Assembly: GCA_024639925.1 (NCBI GenBank)
Contig: JAHEGA010000033.1
Location: forward strand, 1-28,056
Source: Microbacteriaceae bacterium
Lineage (GTDB): Bacteria > Actinomycetota > Actinomycetes > Actinomycetales > Microbacteriaceae
Direction: 5' to 3'
Length of the DNA stretch: 28,056 nucleotides
The notes below the pieces were generated by a model, which worked only from the letters and a program-made list of their open reading frames with translations, was not told the origin of the DNA and did not search any database. Positions 13,674 to 21,144 of the stretch are shown one piece after another. How positions within the stretch are numbered: position 1 is the first letter of the stretch; each line of letters opens with the position of its first letter. A program made the translations under genes and the position numbers.

Positions 13674-14620
13674 TGGGGGCTCCTCGCCGTGTTCTCGTTC
13701 TCTCCGGCGGTATTTCTCATGAACGCGAAATTTCCCTCAAGTCAGGCCGTCGGGTCGCCGATGGGTTGATGGCCCACGGTCTGGACGTTTCCCTGCGCGA
13801 CCCGGATGCCCAGCTGATCTCAGCGCTGACAGCCGACGCTCCTGAGGTGGTGTGGCCGGTGCTCCACGGTGCCTCCGGCGAAGACGGTGCGCTCCGAGGA
13901 CTTCTGGACATGCTGGGGCTGGCTTACGTGGGTTCCACCGGTGAAGCCACTCGACTGGCGTGGAACAAGCCTGTCGCCAAAACCTTGGTCGAGCGTGCTG
14001 GCGTATCAACCGCAGCATCCATCACCCTGTCTCGCGATGCTTTCCGCGAGCTTGGCGCCGAGAGTGTTCTCGATACGGTGTCCGAGCACCTGGGGCTACC
14101 GCTGGTCGTGAAACCGGCTTTGGGAGGCTCGGCACAGGGAGTCAGTTGGGTGGACTCCACCGAAGATCTTCGCAAGGCCATGGTTCATGCCTTCACCTAC
14201 GCCGACAGCGCTTTGGTCGAACAACGCATCATGGGCACAGAGGTCTGCGTCACCATTATTGACACCGGTGATGGCCCCACCGCTATTGCTCCGGTAGAAA
14301 TTGAACCGCTCTCCGGTCATTACGACTTTGAAGCCCGTTACACCGCGGGTGCGACCAAATTCTTTACCCCACCGCGGCTGGACGCGGCTGTCATTGCTCG
14401 GCTACAGGAGACCGCGAAAGACGCTTTCGAAGCGCTCGGCCTCCGGCATCTCGCGAGGGTCGACTTTATGGTCGATAGCGCGGGCGAGCCCTGGTTCCTC
14501 GAAGCGAGCACAATGCCGGGTCTCACTGAAACCTCCAGCACCGTATTGGCCCTGGACTCAGCGGGTTATGACGTCAGCAGTGTCTACGCAGCCCTCGTGG
14601 AATCCGCTAGCGCTCGCTAG
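13673..14620 (+). CDS. ddl: D-alanine--D-alanine ligase-type ATP-grasp enzyme
   Basis: A 315-residue ATP-grasp protein of the Ddl family, which joins two D-alanines for peptidoglycan. It has the N-terminal SGGISHEREISLKSG motif, WNKPVAKTLVERAGV, the ATP-grasp KPALGGSAQGVS, a YDFEARYTAG substrate loop, and LARVDFM near the C-terminus. The metal-binding motif usually reads E-x-N-T-x-P-G-x-T; here it is EASTMPGLT (Glu277, Ser279), with Ser in place of Asn. It may therefore be a genuine Ddl, a second Ddl, or a related dipeptide ligase. The start is ATG 13673, overlapping the aminotransferase stop. Its 3' end overlaps the convergent parB by 14 bp. Confidence 0.85.
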   Translation: MGAPRRVLVLSGGISHEREISLKSGRRVADGLMAHGLDVSLRDPDAQLISALTADAPEVVWPVLHGASGEDGALRGLLDMLGLAYVGSTGEATRLAWNKPVAKTLVERAGVSTAASITLSRDAFRELGAESVLDTVSEHLGLPLVVKPALGGSAQGVSWVDSTEDLRKAMVHAFTYADSALVEQRIMGTEVCVTIIDTGDGPTAIAPVEIEPLSGHYDFEARYTAGATKFFTPPRLDAAVIARLQETAKDAFEALGLRHLARVDFMVDSAGEPWFLEASTMPGLTETSSTVLALDSAGYDVSSVYAALVESASAR

Positions 14621-14636
14621 AACCAAACCCTGGTTC
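14607..14636. repeat. Two perfect hairpins at the ddl/parB convergent end
   Basis: CTAGCG-CT-CGCTAG (14607-14620) is exactly the overlap of the two genes and supplies a TAG stop to each strand. Next to it, GAACCA-AACCC-TGGTTC (14620-14636) has 6-bp arms. Either could slow convergent transcription, but no T run follows. Confidence 0.5.
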
Positions 14637-15560
14637 ACCCAGCTCCGCAAGAATCCGATTCAGGTCAGCCACGGTCGCAAAGTCAATGGCCAGGGAGCCT
14701 TTTGTTTTCGAGAGGCTGATGGTGACGCGAGTATTGAGTCGATCCCCCATACGCTCGGCAATATCGGCCAAATGATCACTGCGGCCACCTCCGCGCACTT
14801 TCTTCTTCGTCACGGGGGCTTTCGTCACGCCCGCGGCCTCTTCCGCCTGTCGCACCGTCAGCGCTTGGTCGACGATTTTCTTGGCTAGCGCGGCTTGTGC
14901 GGCGGGGTCTTCCACGCCCAAGAGCGCTCTCGCGTGGCCAGCGCTCAATACTCCCGCCGCAACTTTCTTCTGCAGTGCTTCCGGGAGTCGCAACAATCTC
15001 AGGGTGTTCGTAACCTGGGGCCGCGAGCGCCCAATCCGCGTGGCCAACTCATCCTGGGTAATACCGAAGTCGGAGAGCAACTGTTGATAAGCGGACGCTT
15101 CTTCCAGCGGGTTCAAGTTGGCTCGGTGGAGATTCTCGAGCAAAGCGTCTCTCAACATCGCGTCGTCGGAAGTGTTTCGGACGACCGCCGGGATCGTGGC
15201 AAGACCGGCCGCTATGGACGCCCGCAGCCGGCGCTCACCCATGATCAGCTCAAACGCCACCTCCCCCTGGGGTGGGTCCAAAGGCCGCACAACGATCGGC
15301 TGGAGGACACCAAACTCTGCGACCGAGTGGACGAGCTCCTCGAGCTCTTCCTTCCGAAACTCGCTCCGCGGCTGTTGCGGGTTGGGGCGAATCGACTGCG
15401 GAGCAATCTGCGCCAACACCGCTCCAGGAACAGCAGCCAAACCAGAATCTGAAGCCACGGGCTCAGGAAAAAACACGTCGACCGGACGGTCACCCGCTTC
15501 AGGAGCTGAAGGAATCAAGGCGCCAATGCCCCGCCCTAAACCAGATCGCTTTTGTGCCAT
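14607..15560 (-). CDS. parB: Chromosome-partitioning protein ParB
   Basis: CTP-dependent DNA clamp that loads at parS, spreads, and works with ParA to segregate origins. The 317-residue product begins with a ParA-interacting tail (GLGRGIGALIP, 7-17), then the ParB N-terminal CTP-binding domain with GERRLRA (108-114) and ENLHRANLNPLEEA (142-155), a helix-turn-helix centred at about 165-190 (GITQDELATRIGRSRPQVTN) and a C-terminal dimerisation domain. Between 235 and 265 is a basic linker. It starts at ATG 15560, overlapping the parA stop (TAATG). Two perfect parS sites lie close by (16470-16485, 17120-17135). Confidence 0.97.
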   Translation of the reverse strand: MAQKRSGLGRGIGALIPSAPEAGDRPVDVFFPEPVASDSGLAAVPGAVLAQIAPQSIRPNPQQPRSEFRKEELEELVHSVAEFGVLQPIVVRPLDPPQGEVAFELIMGERRLRASIAAGLATIPAVVRNTSDDAMLRDALLENLHRANLNPLEEASAYQQLLSDFGITQDELATRIGRSRPQVTNTLRLLRLPEALQKKVAAGVLSAGHARALLGVEDPAAQAALAKKIVDQALTVRQAEEAAGVTKAPVTKKKVRGGGRSDHLADIAERMGDRLNTRVTISLSKTKGSLAIDFATVADLNRILAELGEPGFGSSER

Positions 15561-16456
15561 TAGACCGTGACTCCTCTTCGTGCGATTTCGACGGCGGCTT
15601 CTTGGTATGCCACGGCACCGGGGGATGCGGCGTCATACGCAATAACCGTTTGTCCATAACTGGGGGCCTCAGAAACTCGCACAGAACGCGGTATCAGGGT
15701 CTGTAGCGTCTGATGAGCAAAGTGGCTGCGGACATCATCTACGACCTGCTGGGCAAGATTCGTTCGGGCGTCAAACATGGTGAGAATAATCGTACTCAGC
15801 GACAACTGCGGGTTGAGATGGCCCTGGACCAGCTCGATATTCCGTACCAATTGCGACACGCCTTCGAGGGCGTAGTACTCGCACTGAATAGGGATCATCA
15901 CTTCCCGCGCAGCTACGAACGCATTGATGGTCAACAGTCCCAATGATGGGGGGCAATCGATCAGCACATAATCCACGTCTGAACCTTCAGGGGAAGCGCT
16001 GTAGCGCTCCAAAGCCCGGGCTAACCGGTATTCCCTGGCTGCCATCGTCACCAGCTCAATTTCGGAGCCCGCGAGATCCAGTGTCGAAGGCGAACACAGC
16101 AAACGGGGGTTTTCGGGGCTCGCCACCACGGTTTCGGCAATATCGGTGGTGCCGACAAGAACGTCATAAATGCTGGGGATATCACCGTGATGGTCAACCC
16201 CCAAAGCGGTAGACGCGTTTCCCTGTGGGTCAAGATCTATCACCAGGACTTTCGCACCAAACCGTGCAAGAGCAGCCGCCACGTTGACGCAAGTGGTGGT
16301 CTTTCCCACACCACCTTTTTGGTTAGCCACAGCGATCACGCGGGTTTTCGTGGGCAGAGGCACGGACACGTCCGCTAGTGCACGCCTGCGGCGCGTAAGG
16401 TCCGCTAGCTCCCTGGCCAGTGGCGTCGTCGCGTCAAAACCCTCGTCGCTCACCAC
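15560..16456 (-). CDS. parA: Chromosome-partitioning ATPase ParA (Soj)
   Basis: Walker-type ATPase that binds the nucleoid and moves ParB-parS complexes. The 298-residue protein has a deviant Walker A KGGVGKTT (47-54), the VLVIDLDPQGNAS motif around residue 75, and DYVLIDCPPSLGLL near 145. An N-terminal extension of about 38 residues precedes the ATPase core, common in actinobacterial ParA. Two adjacent GTG codons (16456 and 16453) could start it; AAGGGA lies just upstream. It is second to last in the rpmH-to-parB run, 38 bp after rsmG, and a parS site occupies most of that gap. Confidence 0.96.
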   Translation of the reverse strand: MVSDEGFDATTPLARELADLTRRRRALADVSVPLPTKTRVIAVANQKGGVGKTTTCVNVAAALARFGAKVLVIDLDPQGNASTALGVDHHGDIPSIYDVLVGTTDIAETVVASPENPRLLCSPSTLDLAGSEIELVTMAAREYRLARALERYSASPEGSDVDYVLIDCPPSLGLLTINAFVAAREVMIPIQCEYYALEGVSQLVRNIELVQGHLNPQLSLSTIILTMFDARTNLAQQVVDDVRSHFAHQTLQTLIPRSVRVSEAPSYGQTVIAYDAASPGAVAYQEAAVEIARRGVTV

Positions 16457-16469
16457 GGTATCCCTTCAA

Positions 16470-16485
16470 TGTTTCACGTGAAACA
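16470..16485. promoter_or_regulatory. parS: parS site between rsmG and parA
   Basis: TGTTTCACGTGAAACA, a perfect 16-bp palindrome identical to the conserved bacterial parS consensus. It begins 14 bp upstream of the parA GTG (on the minus strand) and ends 10 bp before the rsmG stop, so ParB binding could also affect parA expression. Confidence 0.95.
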
Positions 16486-16494
16486 TTCATTGCG

Positions 16495-17136
16495 TTATGC
16501 CACTGTAGCCCGAAAAATTCGGGTCTCTTCCGTTCCATACTCAGGCCCTGTGAGCTCTACCCGCGGGTTCGTAATTCCCGCACGAACGAGCTCTTTGGAG
16601 GCCGATCGGATCTCTTCGTCGACACGTTGGCCCTTCATCAACAGGAGCTCACCACCGGGCTTCACCAGTGGCACACAGAGGGGAACCAGTGTTTTAAGGG
16701 CGCTCACAGCACGGGCAGTCACGGTATCGACACTGACCGTGTTTCGCACATCCTCGGCCCGTTCGTTGAGCACCGTCACATTCGTGAGATTGAGGCGTGC
16801 GGCTTCTTCTTCCAGCCACGTCGCTCGCCGCCCCAGAGGTTCAATGAGTGTGCAGTGCACGTCTGGTCTCATAGCCGCCACCACCAGCCCAGGAAAGCCT
16901 GCCCCGGAACCCACGTCCGCCAACGTTCCCGGCGGAACTTTGAGAGCGAGCAGAGCAGAATTGAGGATGTGGCGTGTCCATAAACGCTCCAGCTCACGTG
17001 GCCCTACGAGCCCGAGTTCCTCGCCCCACTCCACCATGTGGTCGGCCAACAGCCTGAGGGATTCCAGCGAATCCCCACAGATCTGCTCAGCGCAGCTCGG
17101 TTCAGGTTCCCGTACCGAATGTTTCACGTGAAACAT
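16495..17136 (-). CDS. rsmG: 16S rRNA (guanine-N7)-methyltransferase RsmG (GidB)
   Basis: Methylates G527 (E. coli numbering) of 16S rRNA with SAM; loss gives low-level streptomycin resistance in several bacteria. The 213-residue product has the Rossmann SAM motif LADVGSGAGFPGL (about 68-80), the LIEPLGRRATWLEEE segment and a TARAVSALKTLVPLC motif. If it begins at ATG 17136, the first six residues MFHVKH are encoded by the parS site. The alternative is GTG 17127, within parS and better spaced from AGGGA (17137-17141). jag ends 3 bp upstream. Start choice is unsettled, the gene is certain. Confidence 0.95.
   Translation of the reverse strand: MFHVKHSVREPEPSCAEQICGDSLESLRLLADHMVEWGEELGLVGPRELERLWTRHILNSALLALKVPPGTLADVGSGAGFPGLVVAAMRPDVHCTLIEPLGRRATWLEEEAARLNLTNVTVLNERAEDVRNTVSVDTVTARAVSALKTLVPLCVPLVKPGGELLLMKGQRVDEEIRSASKELVRAGITNPRVELTGPEYGTEETRIFRATVA
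17120..17135. promoter_or_regulatory. parS: parS site at the rsmG start
   Basis: A second perfect TGTTTCACGTGAAACA. It covers the rsmG start codon apart from one base and encodes residues 2-5 of the product, so ParB binding and rsmG translation initiation share the same DNA. It is 650 bp from the other site. Confidence 0.95.
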
Positions 17137-17139
17137 TCC

Positions 17140-17619
17140 CTACGCAGAGGGAGAGATCACCGTGTGGCGGTCAGCACCTTCACCTTGGGAGCCTGACTGA
17201 TAACCCTTTTCGCTCACCATGTCATGCACAAGTTTGCGCTCGTAGCTGCTCATCGGTGGCAAAGCCGCGCTTTTTGCTCCGCCTTCGATCTTTTCCACCG
17301 CGTGAGCGACCAGCTTTTCCAGCTCTTTGACGCGGTTATCGCGAGACCCCGCAACGTCCAGCACTAAACGAGCGAACTCGCCGGTCTTCTGCTGAACCGC
17401 CAACCGGGTCAGGTCTTGAAGTGCCGCAACTGCGTCAGGGGTGGAGAGGACTCGGAGGTCATCGTTTTCCGGCGACCCCACGGTTACGTAGGTACGCCCC
17501 GTCTTCACCTCAATCTCAATATCTCCGTCGAGATCGGCGATGTCCAGCAGTGTCTCTAGATAGTCAGCCGCCAATTCTCCTTCGTCGGGAACGACAATCT
17601 TTTCCTCAGTGGTCGCCAT
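17140..17619 (-). CDS. jag: Jag/KhpB-type RNA-binding protein (KH and R3H domains)
   Basis: RNA-binding protein of the KhpB family, conserved beside yidC; in firmicutes it influences cell division and elongation through sRNA/mRNA binding. The 159-residue product has an acidic N-terminal segment, a KH-like region (about 15-75), then an R3H domain (about 80-145; RDNRVKELEKLVAHAVEKI, with SSYERKLVHDMV). The usual N-terminal Jag-N domain is absent, as in other actinobacterial versions. It starts at ATG 17619, overlapping the yidC stop (TAATG), which indicates coupling. Confidence 0.92.
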   Translation of the reverse strand: MATTEEKIVVPDEGELAADYLETLLDIADLDGDIEIEVKTGRTYVTVGSPENDDLRVLSTPDAVAALQDLTRLAVQQKTGEFARLVLDVAGSRDNRVKELEKLVAHAVEKIEGGAKSAALPPMSSYERKLVHDMVSEKGYQSGSQGEGADRHTVISPSA

Positions 17620-18602
17620 TACTTCCTCTTCTTTTTCTTCTTCTTCGCGCGATCTTTACTGACCGGCTGTTGACGTTGTTTGGGTTCTTCGGACTCTTCT
17701 TCAACCCCATCGTCCTCAACGAGAACAATCCCTTTACGTTCGCGCTTCTTGGCCATCCGCTCGTCGCGTGCCTTCGCAGCGTCACTACCAGGGGTGGGCA
17801 TGTTGCGAATCACCACAAACTGCTGGGCCATGGTCCAGAAGTTGGACACAAGCCAGTAGGTCATAACACCCAGCGAGAAATAGACGCCAGAGAACAAGAA
17901 CACCAGGGGGAGCATGTACAGCAGGATCCTCTGCTGGCGATACATCGGGCTTTCCTTCATCGCCGGCGACTGGTTCTTCGACATGATCTGCAATTGAGTA
18001 ATGAATTGTGAGGCCGACATCAGCACCACCATCACGGCAGCGGTAGCGATGACCGCCACCGTGGCCGACGACGACAGGGTAGAGGCGTCACTGAAGGCAA
18101 AGGCCATGGTCGCTTGCAAAGGAGCGAGACCGAACAAAGCAGCCTGGCCAAACTGCTCCGCCAAGTCTTGAGTCATGAAGGAGACACCAGCGCGTCCCTC
18201 GGCGGCGGTGCTGAGCACGCGGAAAAGTCCGAAGAAGATCGGCATCTGCAACAAAAGGGGGAGGCACGACGAGAAAGGGTTTGTTCCGGCCTTGCCGTAG
18301 AGAGCCATCGTCTCCCGCGACATTGCTTCCCTCGAGAACTGGTCTTTCTTTCCCTTGTACTTGTCTTGAATCTTTTTGAGCTCAGGCGCAATTTCCATCA
18401 TTCGGCGCTGGCTACGAATTTGGCGGACGAATACCGGAATCAAAGCGGCACGAACAATGAGCACCAGGGTTGCAATAGACAGGAACCACGCCGCGCCCGA
18501 TGTCGGGTCCATCCCCAGATACTCGAGGCCCTGGTGGGCACCCGCCAGCACGGCTTCGATCACCCATCGAATCGGCCACAAAATAGTGTCGAAAAATTCC
18601 AC
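17619..18602 (-). CDS. yidC: Membrane protein insertase YidC
   Basis: Inserts proteins into the inner membrane, alone or with Sec. The 327-residue product has five or six hydrophobic spans. Visible are the first span (about 37-60) followed by the cytosolic Arg-rich hairpin RQIRSQRRMMEIAPELKKIQ, the central LPLLLQMPIFFGLF (about 130-143) typical of the Oxa1/Alb3 fold, and late hydrophobic stretches near 210 and 250. The C-terminal tail is very basic (KKKKKKRK), a ribosome-contacting feature in many YidC homologues. It starts at GTG 18602 with AAGGGAAGG upstream and lies between yidD (4 bp gap) and jag. Confidence 0.95.
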   Translation of the reverse strand: MEFFDTILWPIRWVIEAVLAGAHQGLEYLGMDPTSGAAWFLSIATLVLIVRAALIPVFVRQIRSQRRMMEIAPELKKIQDKYKGKKDQFSREAMSRETMALYGKAGTNPFSSCLPLLLQMPIFFGLFRVLSTAAEGRAGVSFMTQDLAEQFGQAALFGLAPLQATMAFAFSDASTLSSSATVAVIATAAVMVVLMSASQFITQLQIMSKNQSPAMKESPMYRQQRILLYMLPLVFLFSGVYFSLGVMTYWLVSNFWTMAQQFVVIRNMPTPGSDAAKARDERMAKKRERKGIVLVEDDGVEEESEEPKQRQQPVSKDRAKKKKKKRK

Positions 18603-18606
18603 GGGG

Positions 18607-18909
18607 CTACCTTCCCTTTAGACGCACAAACCCGAGCGTCGATATTTCGTACAAAGCATTCAACTCTGAAGGAGGATCATCAATCCCGCCGCGAGCCCAA
18701 GGGTTACAGCGGATGATGCGAATCGCCCCTAAGCCTATTCCCCAGAGCGCACCCTTGTGTTGGATTGCCCTGAGTGTATAGAGCGAACAACTGGGGTAAT
18801 ACCTACAGACTTGCCCGTAGAGGGGCGAAATCAGTTTGCGATAGGTGATCAGAAGTGCAAGGGCGAGGTTACGCGGCAGCAGGGTGAGCCGATGTCCCAG
18901 AGCATTCAT
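18607..18909 (-). CDS. yidD: Membrane protein insertion efficiency factor YidD
   Basis: Small, probably membrane-peripheral protein that helps YidC-dependent insertion. The 100-residue product contains the signature RKLISPLYGQVCRYYPSCSLYTLRAIQHKG (residues about 25-54) with the conserved cysteines of this family and a second motif IRIIRCNPWARGGIDDPP near 64-81. It starts at ATG 18909, overlapping the rnpA stop by the ATGA overlap (18906-18909). Only 4 bp separate its stop from the yidC start. Confidence 0.95.
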   Translation of the reverse strand: MNALGHRLTLLPRNLALALLITYRKLISPLYGQVCRYYPSCSLYTLRAIQHKGALWGIGLGAIRIIRCNPWARGGIDDPPSELNALYEISTLGFVRLKGR

Positions 18910-19241
18910 CGCTCGGCCTGACGCAGTGTCTCAGTCCACGCATCAGCGAGATCAGCGAAACTTGCTTCTGCGCTGGAGGGCAACGCTCGCACTACGGCAC
19001 GCATCCCAATCGGATTGGCGGAAATTTCTCGCGCCGCCAAATCTCGGAGCCTTCGCTTTACGCGGTTACGTATCACCGCGTTCCCAACCTGCTTGGACAC
19101 TACGAAACCCCAACGAGAGGCGTAGTTCGTCTTTCCTTGCGCACGCGCAATCACAAAAAAAGGTGTAGAACTCTTGCGACCACGACGTTGGACCTCACGG
19201 AGTTCAGCCCCCGAAACAATCCGATGCGCCCGCGGCAGCAC
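18906..19241 (-). CDS. rnpA: RNase P protein component
   Basis: Basic protein that aids the RNase P ribozyme in trimming tRNA 5' ends. The 111-residue product contains the family RNR signature (GNAVIRNRVKRRLRD) and the aromatic/basic FVVSKQVGNA stretch. I start it at GTG 19241 (VLPRAHRI), because homologues begin there and AGAGG lies 8 bases upstream; the open frame extends 54 further codons across rpmH, on the same strand, but with no RnpA-like residues. It follows rpmH by 11 bp, the standard rpmH-rnpA pair. Confidence 0.95.
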   Translation of the reverse strand: MLPRAHRIVSGAELREVQRRGRKSSTPFFVIARAQGKTNYASRWGFVVSKQVGNAVIRNRVKRRLRDLAAREISANPIGMRAVVRALPSSAEASFADLADAWTETLRQAER

Positions 19242-19252
19242 GGGAGAGACCT

Positions 19253-19390
19253 CTAGGCCGACAGAGAGGTGCGACCCTTGCGGCGACGGGCAGCCAAGAT
19301 GGCGCGACCGGCACGAGTGCGCATGCGGAGACGAAAACCGTGCACTTTGGCGCGACGACGGTTGTTGGGCTGGAACGTACGCTTGCTCAT
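19253..19390 (-). CDS. rpmH: 50S ribosomal protein bL34
   Basis: Large-subunit ribosomal protein, 45 residues: begins MSKRTFQPNNRRRAK and continues VHGFRLRMRTRAGRAILAARR, the diagnostic L34 sequence. It starts at ATG 19390 with GAGGAG upstream and ends at TAG 19253. It is the first gene of the minus-strand run rpmH-rnpA-yidD-yidC-jag-rsmG-parA-parB, which leads away from the origin, and it is divergent from dnaA across about 205 bp. Confidence 0.97.
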   Translation of the reverse strand: MSKRTFQPNNRRRAKVHGFRLRMRTRAGRAILAARRRKGRTSLSA

Positions 19391-19409
19391 GAGAACTCCT
19401 CAATACCTA

Positions 19410-19445
19410 CTTGGAGAAAATCCAAGAAACTCTGGCCCGACGGGC
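19410..19445 (-). other. Two small hairpins in the rpmH leader
   Basis: CTTGGA/TCCAAG with a 5-nt loop (19410-19426) and GCCCG-A-CGGGC (19435-19445) lie between the rpmH promoter and its start. No function is known. Confidence 0.4.
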
Positions 19446-19453
19446 AACACTTC

Positions 19454-19482
19454 AGGATACGCTCCAGTTCCGCCGGGGTCAA
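19454..19482 (-). promoter_or_regulatory. rpmH promoter
   Basis: Minus strand -35 TTGACC (19477-19482) and -10 TATCCT (19454-19459), spaced by 17 bp; the best sigma-A-type match in the window. It gives a leader of about 60 nt. Confidence 0.7.
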
Positions 19483-19500
19483 CCCGCAGGCTAATTTTAG

Positions 19501-19509
19501 TTATCCACA
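19501..19509 (+). promoter_or_regulatory. DnaA box upstream of dnaA
   Basis: Perfect TTATCCACA, 10 bp upstream of a possible dnaA -10 TAGTGT (19519-19524), so DnaA could repress its own gene. Confidence 0.7.
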
Positions 19510-19565
19510 ACCTGGCGCTAGTGTGATGCTCAGCATTTCAGCGACATTTAGAGTTATGCAGACTT

Positions 19566-19574
19566 TTATCCACA
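19566..19574 (+). promoter_or_regulatory. Second DnaA box, in the dnaA leader
   Basis: Perfect TTATCCACA, 21 bp before the dnaA GTG and immediately before its Shine-Dalgarno (AAGGGGGGTG). Confidence 0.7.
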
Positions 19575-19595
19575 CAGGAAAAGGGGGGTGAATCC

Positions 19596-21002
19596 GTGAG
19601 TGCTACTGAAACAGACGTCACCGAGCTGTGGAATAGCGTCCAAAGCCACCTCACAACAGACACCCGCATTACCCCCCAGCTGTGGGGATTTCTCGACCTT
19701 GTCGAACCACGAGGAGTGATGGCTGGGGTTCTCTACCTTGAGGTACCCAACGAACTAACGCGGGGCATGCTAGAGCAGCGCGTGCGCTTGCCTCTGCTGA
19801 CGGCATTGGAGAGTACCGAGGATTCCGGCGTCAGTAGCTTTGCGATCGTGGTCAATCCTGATATCGAAAGTGATGTGCTCCAACTCCCCGCGCACGACGA
19901 TGTCGCCCAGCCAGCACCCGTCCCCGTAGACCCGCCTCAACCGGCAATGGCCTTGCCTGACCAGTCGCGACTCAACCAAAAATACAGTTTCGACAACTTC
20001 GTCATCGGTTCTTCCAACCGTTTCTCACACGCCGCTGCTGTTGCAGTCGCAGAGGCACCCGCAAAGGCATACAACCCACTCTTCATCTACGGAGGCTCGG
20101 GTCTCGGAAAAACCCACCTACTGCACGCCATCGGCCACTACGCAACCAGTATGTTCAAGGGCTGCCGCGTACGGTACGTGAGTTCAGAAGAGTTCACCAA
20201 CGACTTCATCAACTCGATCGCCAATAACCGAGGCCCCGAATTTCAGGCTCGCTACCGTGAAATCGACATCCTTCTGATCGATGACATCCAATTTCTCCAG
20301 GGAAAAGATTCAACCCAAGAGGCGTTTTTTCATACGTTCAATACGCTGCATGATCACAACAAACAGGTTGTGGTCACCAGTGACCTTCCCCCGAAGCAGC
20401 TCACCGGTTTCGAAGACCGCATGAGATCACGCTTCGAATGGGGTCTCATCACTGATGTCCAGGCTCCGGACTTAGAGACACGAATTGCGATCCTTCGAAA
20501 AAAAGCCGCGAGCGAGCAGATCGATATTAATGATGACGTTATGGAATACATGGCGTCGAAAGTTTCCTCAAACATCCGCGAACTTGAGGGCGCGCTCATC
20601 AGAGTTACCGCGTTCTCCAACCTCAACCAAGCACCCATTGACATGCAGCTAGCTCAGTCAGTCTTGAAGGATCTGGTGCTGACCGAGGACACCAATGTTG
20701 TGTCGCCTGCTGAAATCATCAATATTGCTGCCGGGTTTTATCAGCTAAGCGTGGATGATCTGTATGGGTCTTCTCGATCTCAGGCAATTGCGCTGGCTCG
20801 CCAGGTAGCTATGTACTTATGTCGGGAGATGACGAACCTTTCTCTGCCAAAAATCGGCCAATTATTTGGAAACCGCGATCACACCACGGTGATGTACGCC
20901 AACAAGAAGATCAGTGAACTCATGAAAGAGCGCCGTTCGATCTACAACCAAGTCACTGAGCTGACGAGCCGTATCAAACAATCCAGCAACTACGCGCCAT
21001 AA
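19596..21002 (+). CDS. dnaA: Chromosomal replication initiator DnaA
   Basis: AAA+ ATPase that binds DnaA boxes at oriC and opens the duplex. The 468-residue protein has domain I (about 1-90), a short variable linker (about 91-125), domain III with Walker A GGSGLGKT (166-173) and Walker B LLIDDIQF (226-233), and domain IV with the DNA-binding signature DHTTVMYANKKI (428-439). It starts at GTG 19596 with AAGGGGGGTG upstream. Domain II is shorter than in Streptomyces or mycobacterial DnaA. It is upstream of the origin, with its own boxes. Confidence 0.98.
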   Translation: MSATETDVTELWNSVQSHLTTDTRITPQLWGFLDLVEPRGVMAGVLYLEVPNELTRGMLEQRVRLPLLTALESTEDSGVSSFAIVVNPDIESDVLQLPAHDDVAQPAPVPVDPPQPAMALPDQSRLNQKYSFDNFVIGSSNRFSHAAAVAVAEAPAKAYNPLFIYGGSGLGKTHLLHAIGHYATSMFKGCRVRYVSSEEFTNDFINSIANNRGPEFQARYREIDILLIDDIQFLQGKDSTQEAFFHTFNTLHDHNKQVVVTSDLPPKQLTGFEDRMRSRFEWGLITDVQAPDLETRIAILRKKAASEQIDINDDVMEYMASKVSSNIRELEGALIRVTAFSNLNQAPIDMQLAQSVLKDLVLTEDTNVVSPAEIINIAAGFYQLSVDDLYGSSRSQAIALARQVAMYLCREMTNLSLPKIGQLFGNRDHTTVMYANKKISELMKERRSIYNQVTELTSRIKQSSNYAP

Positions 21003-21033
21003 ACCTAACTTCTACTTGAAGGTTTCACACACT

Positions 21034-21042
21034 GTGGATAAC
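21034..21042 (-). promoter_or_regulatory. oriC DnaA box 1
   Basis: Perfect TTATCCACA on the minus strand. Confidence 0.85.
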
Positions 21043-21135
21043 TTGTGGAATAGGCGCTAGAACGAGTGGATGACACACCGCCGCCATCCACAACAACGAA
21101 GTTTTCGGACGACTCGTCCCGATATGCATGACAAT

Positions 21136-21144
21136 TATCCACAA
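21136..21144 (+). promoter_or_regulatory. oriC DnaA box 2
   Basis: Perfect TTATCCACA on the plus strand, about 90 bp from the AT-rich segment. Confidence 0.85.

Noticed and set aside
18906..19403. Longer rnpA with 54 extra N-terminal codons
   Set aside because: The extension overlaps rpmH in another frame and looks nothing like RnpA; GTG 19241 fits homologues and has AGAGG upstream.
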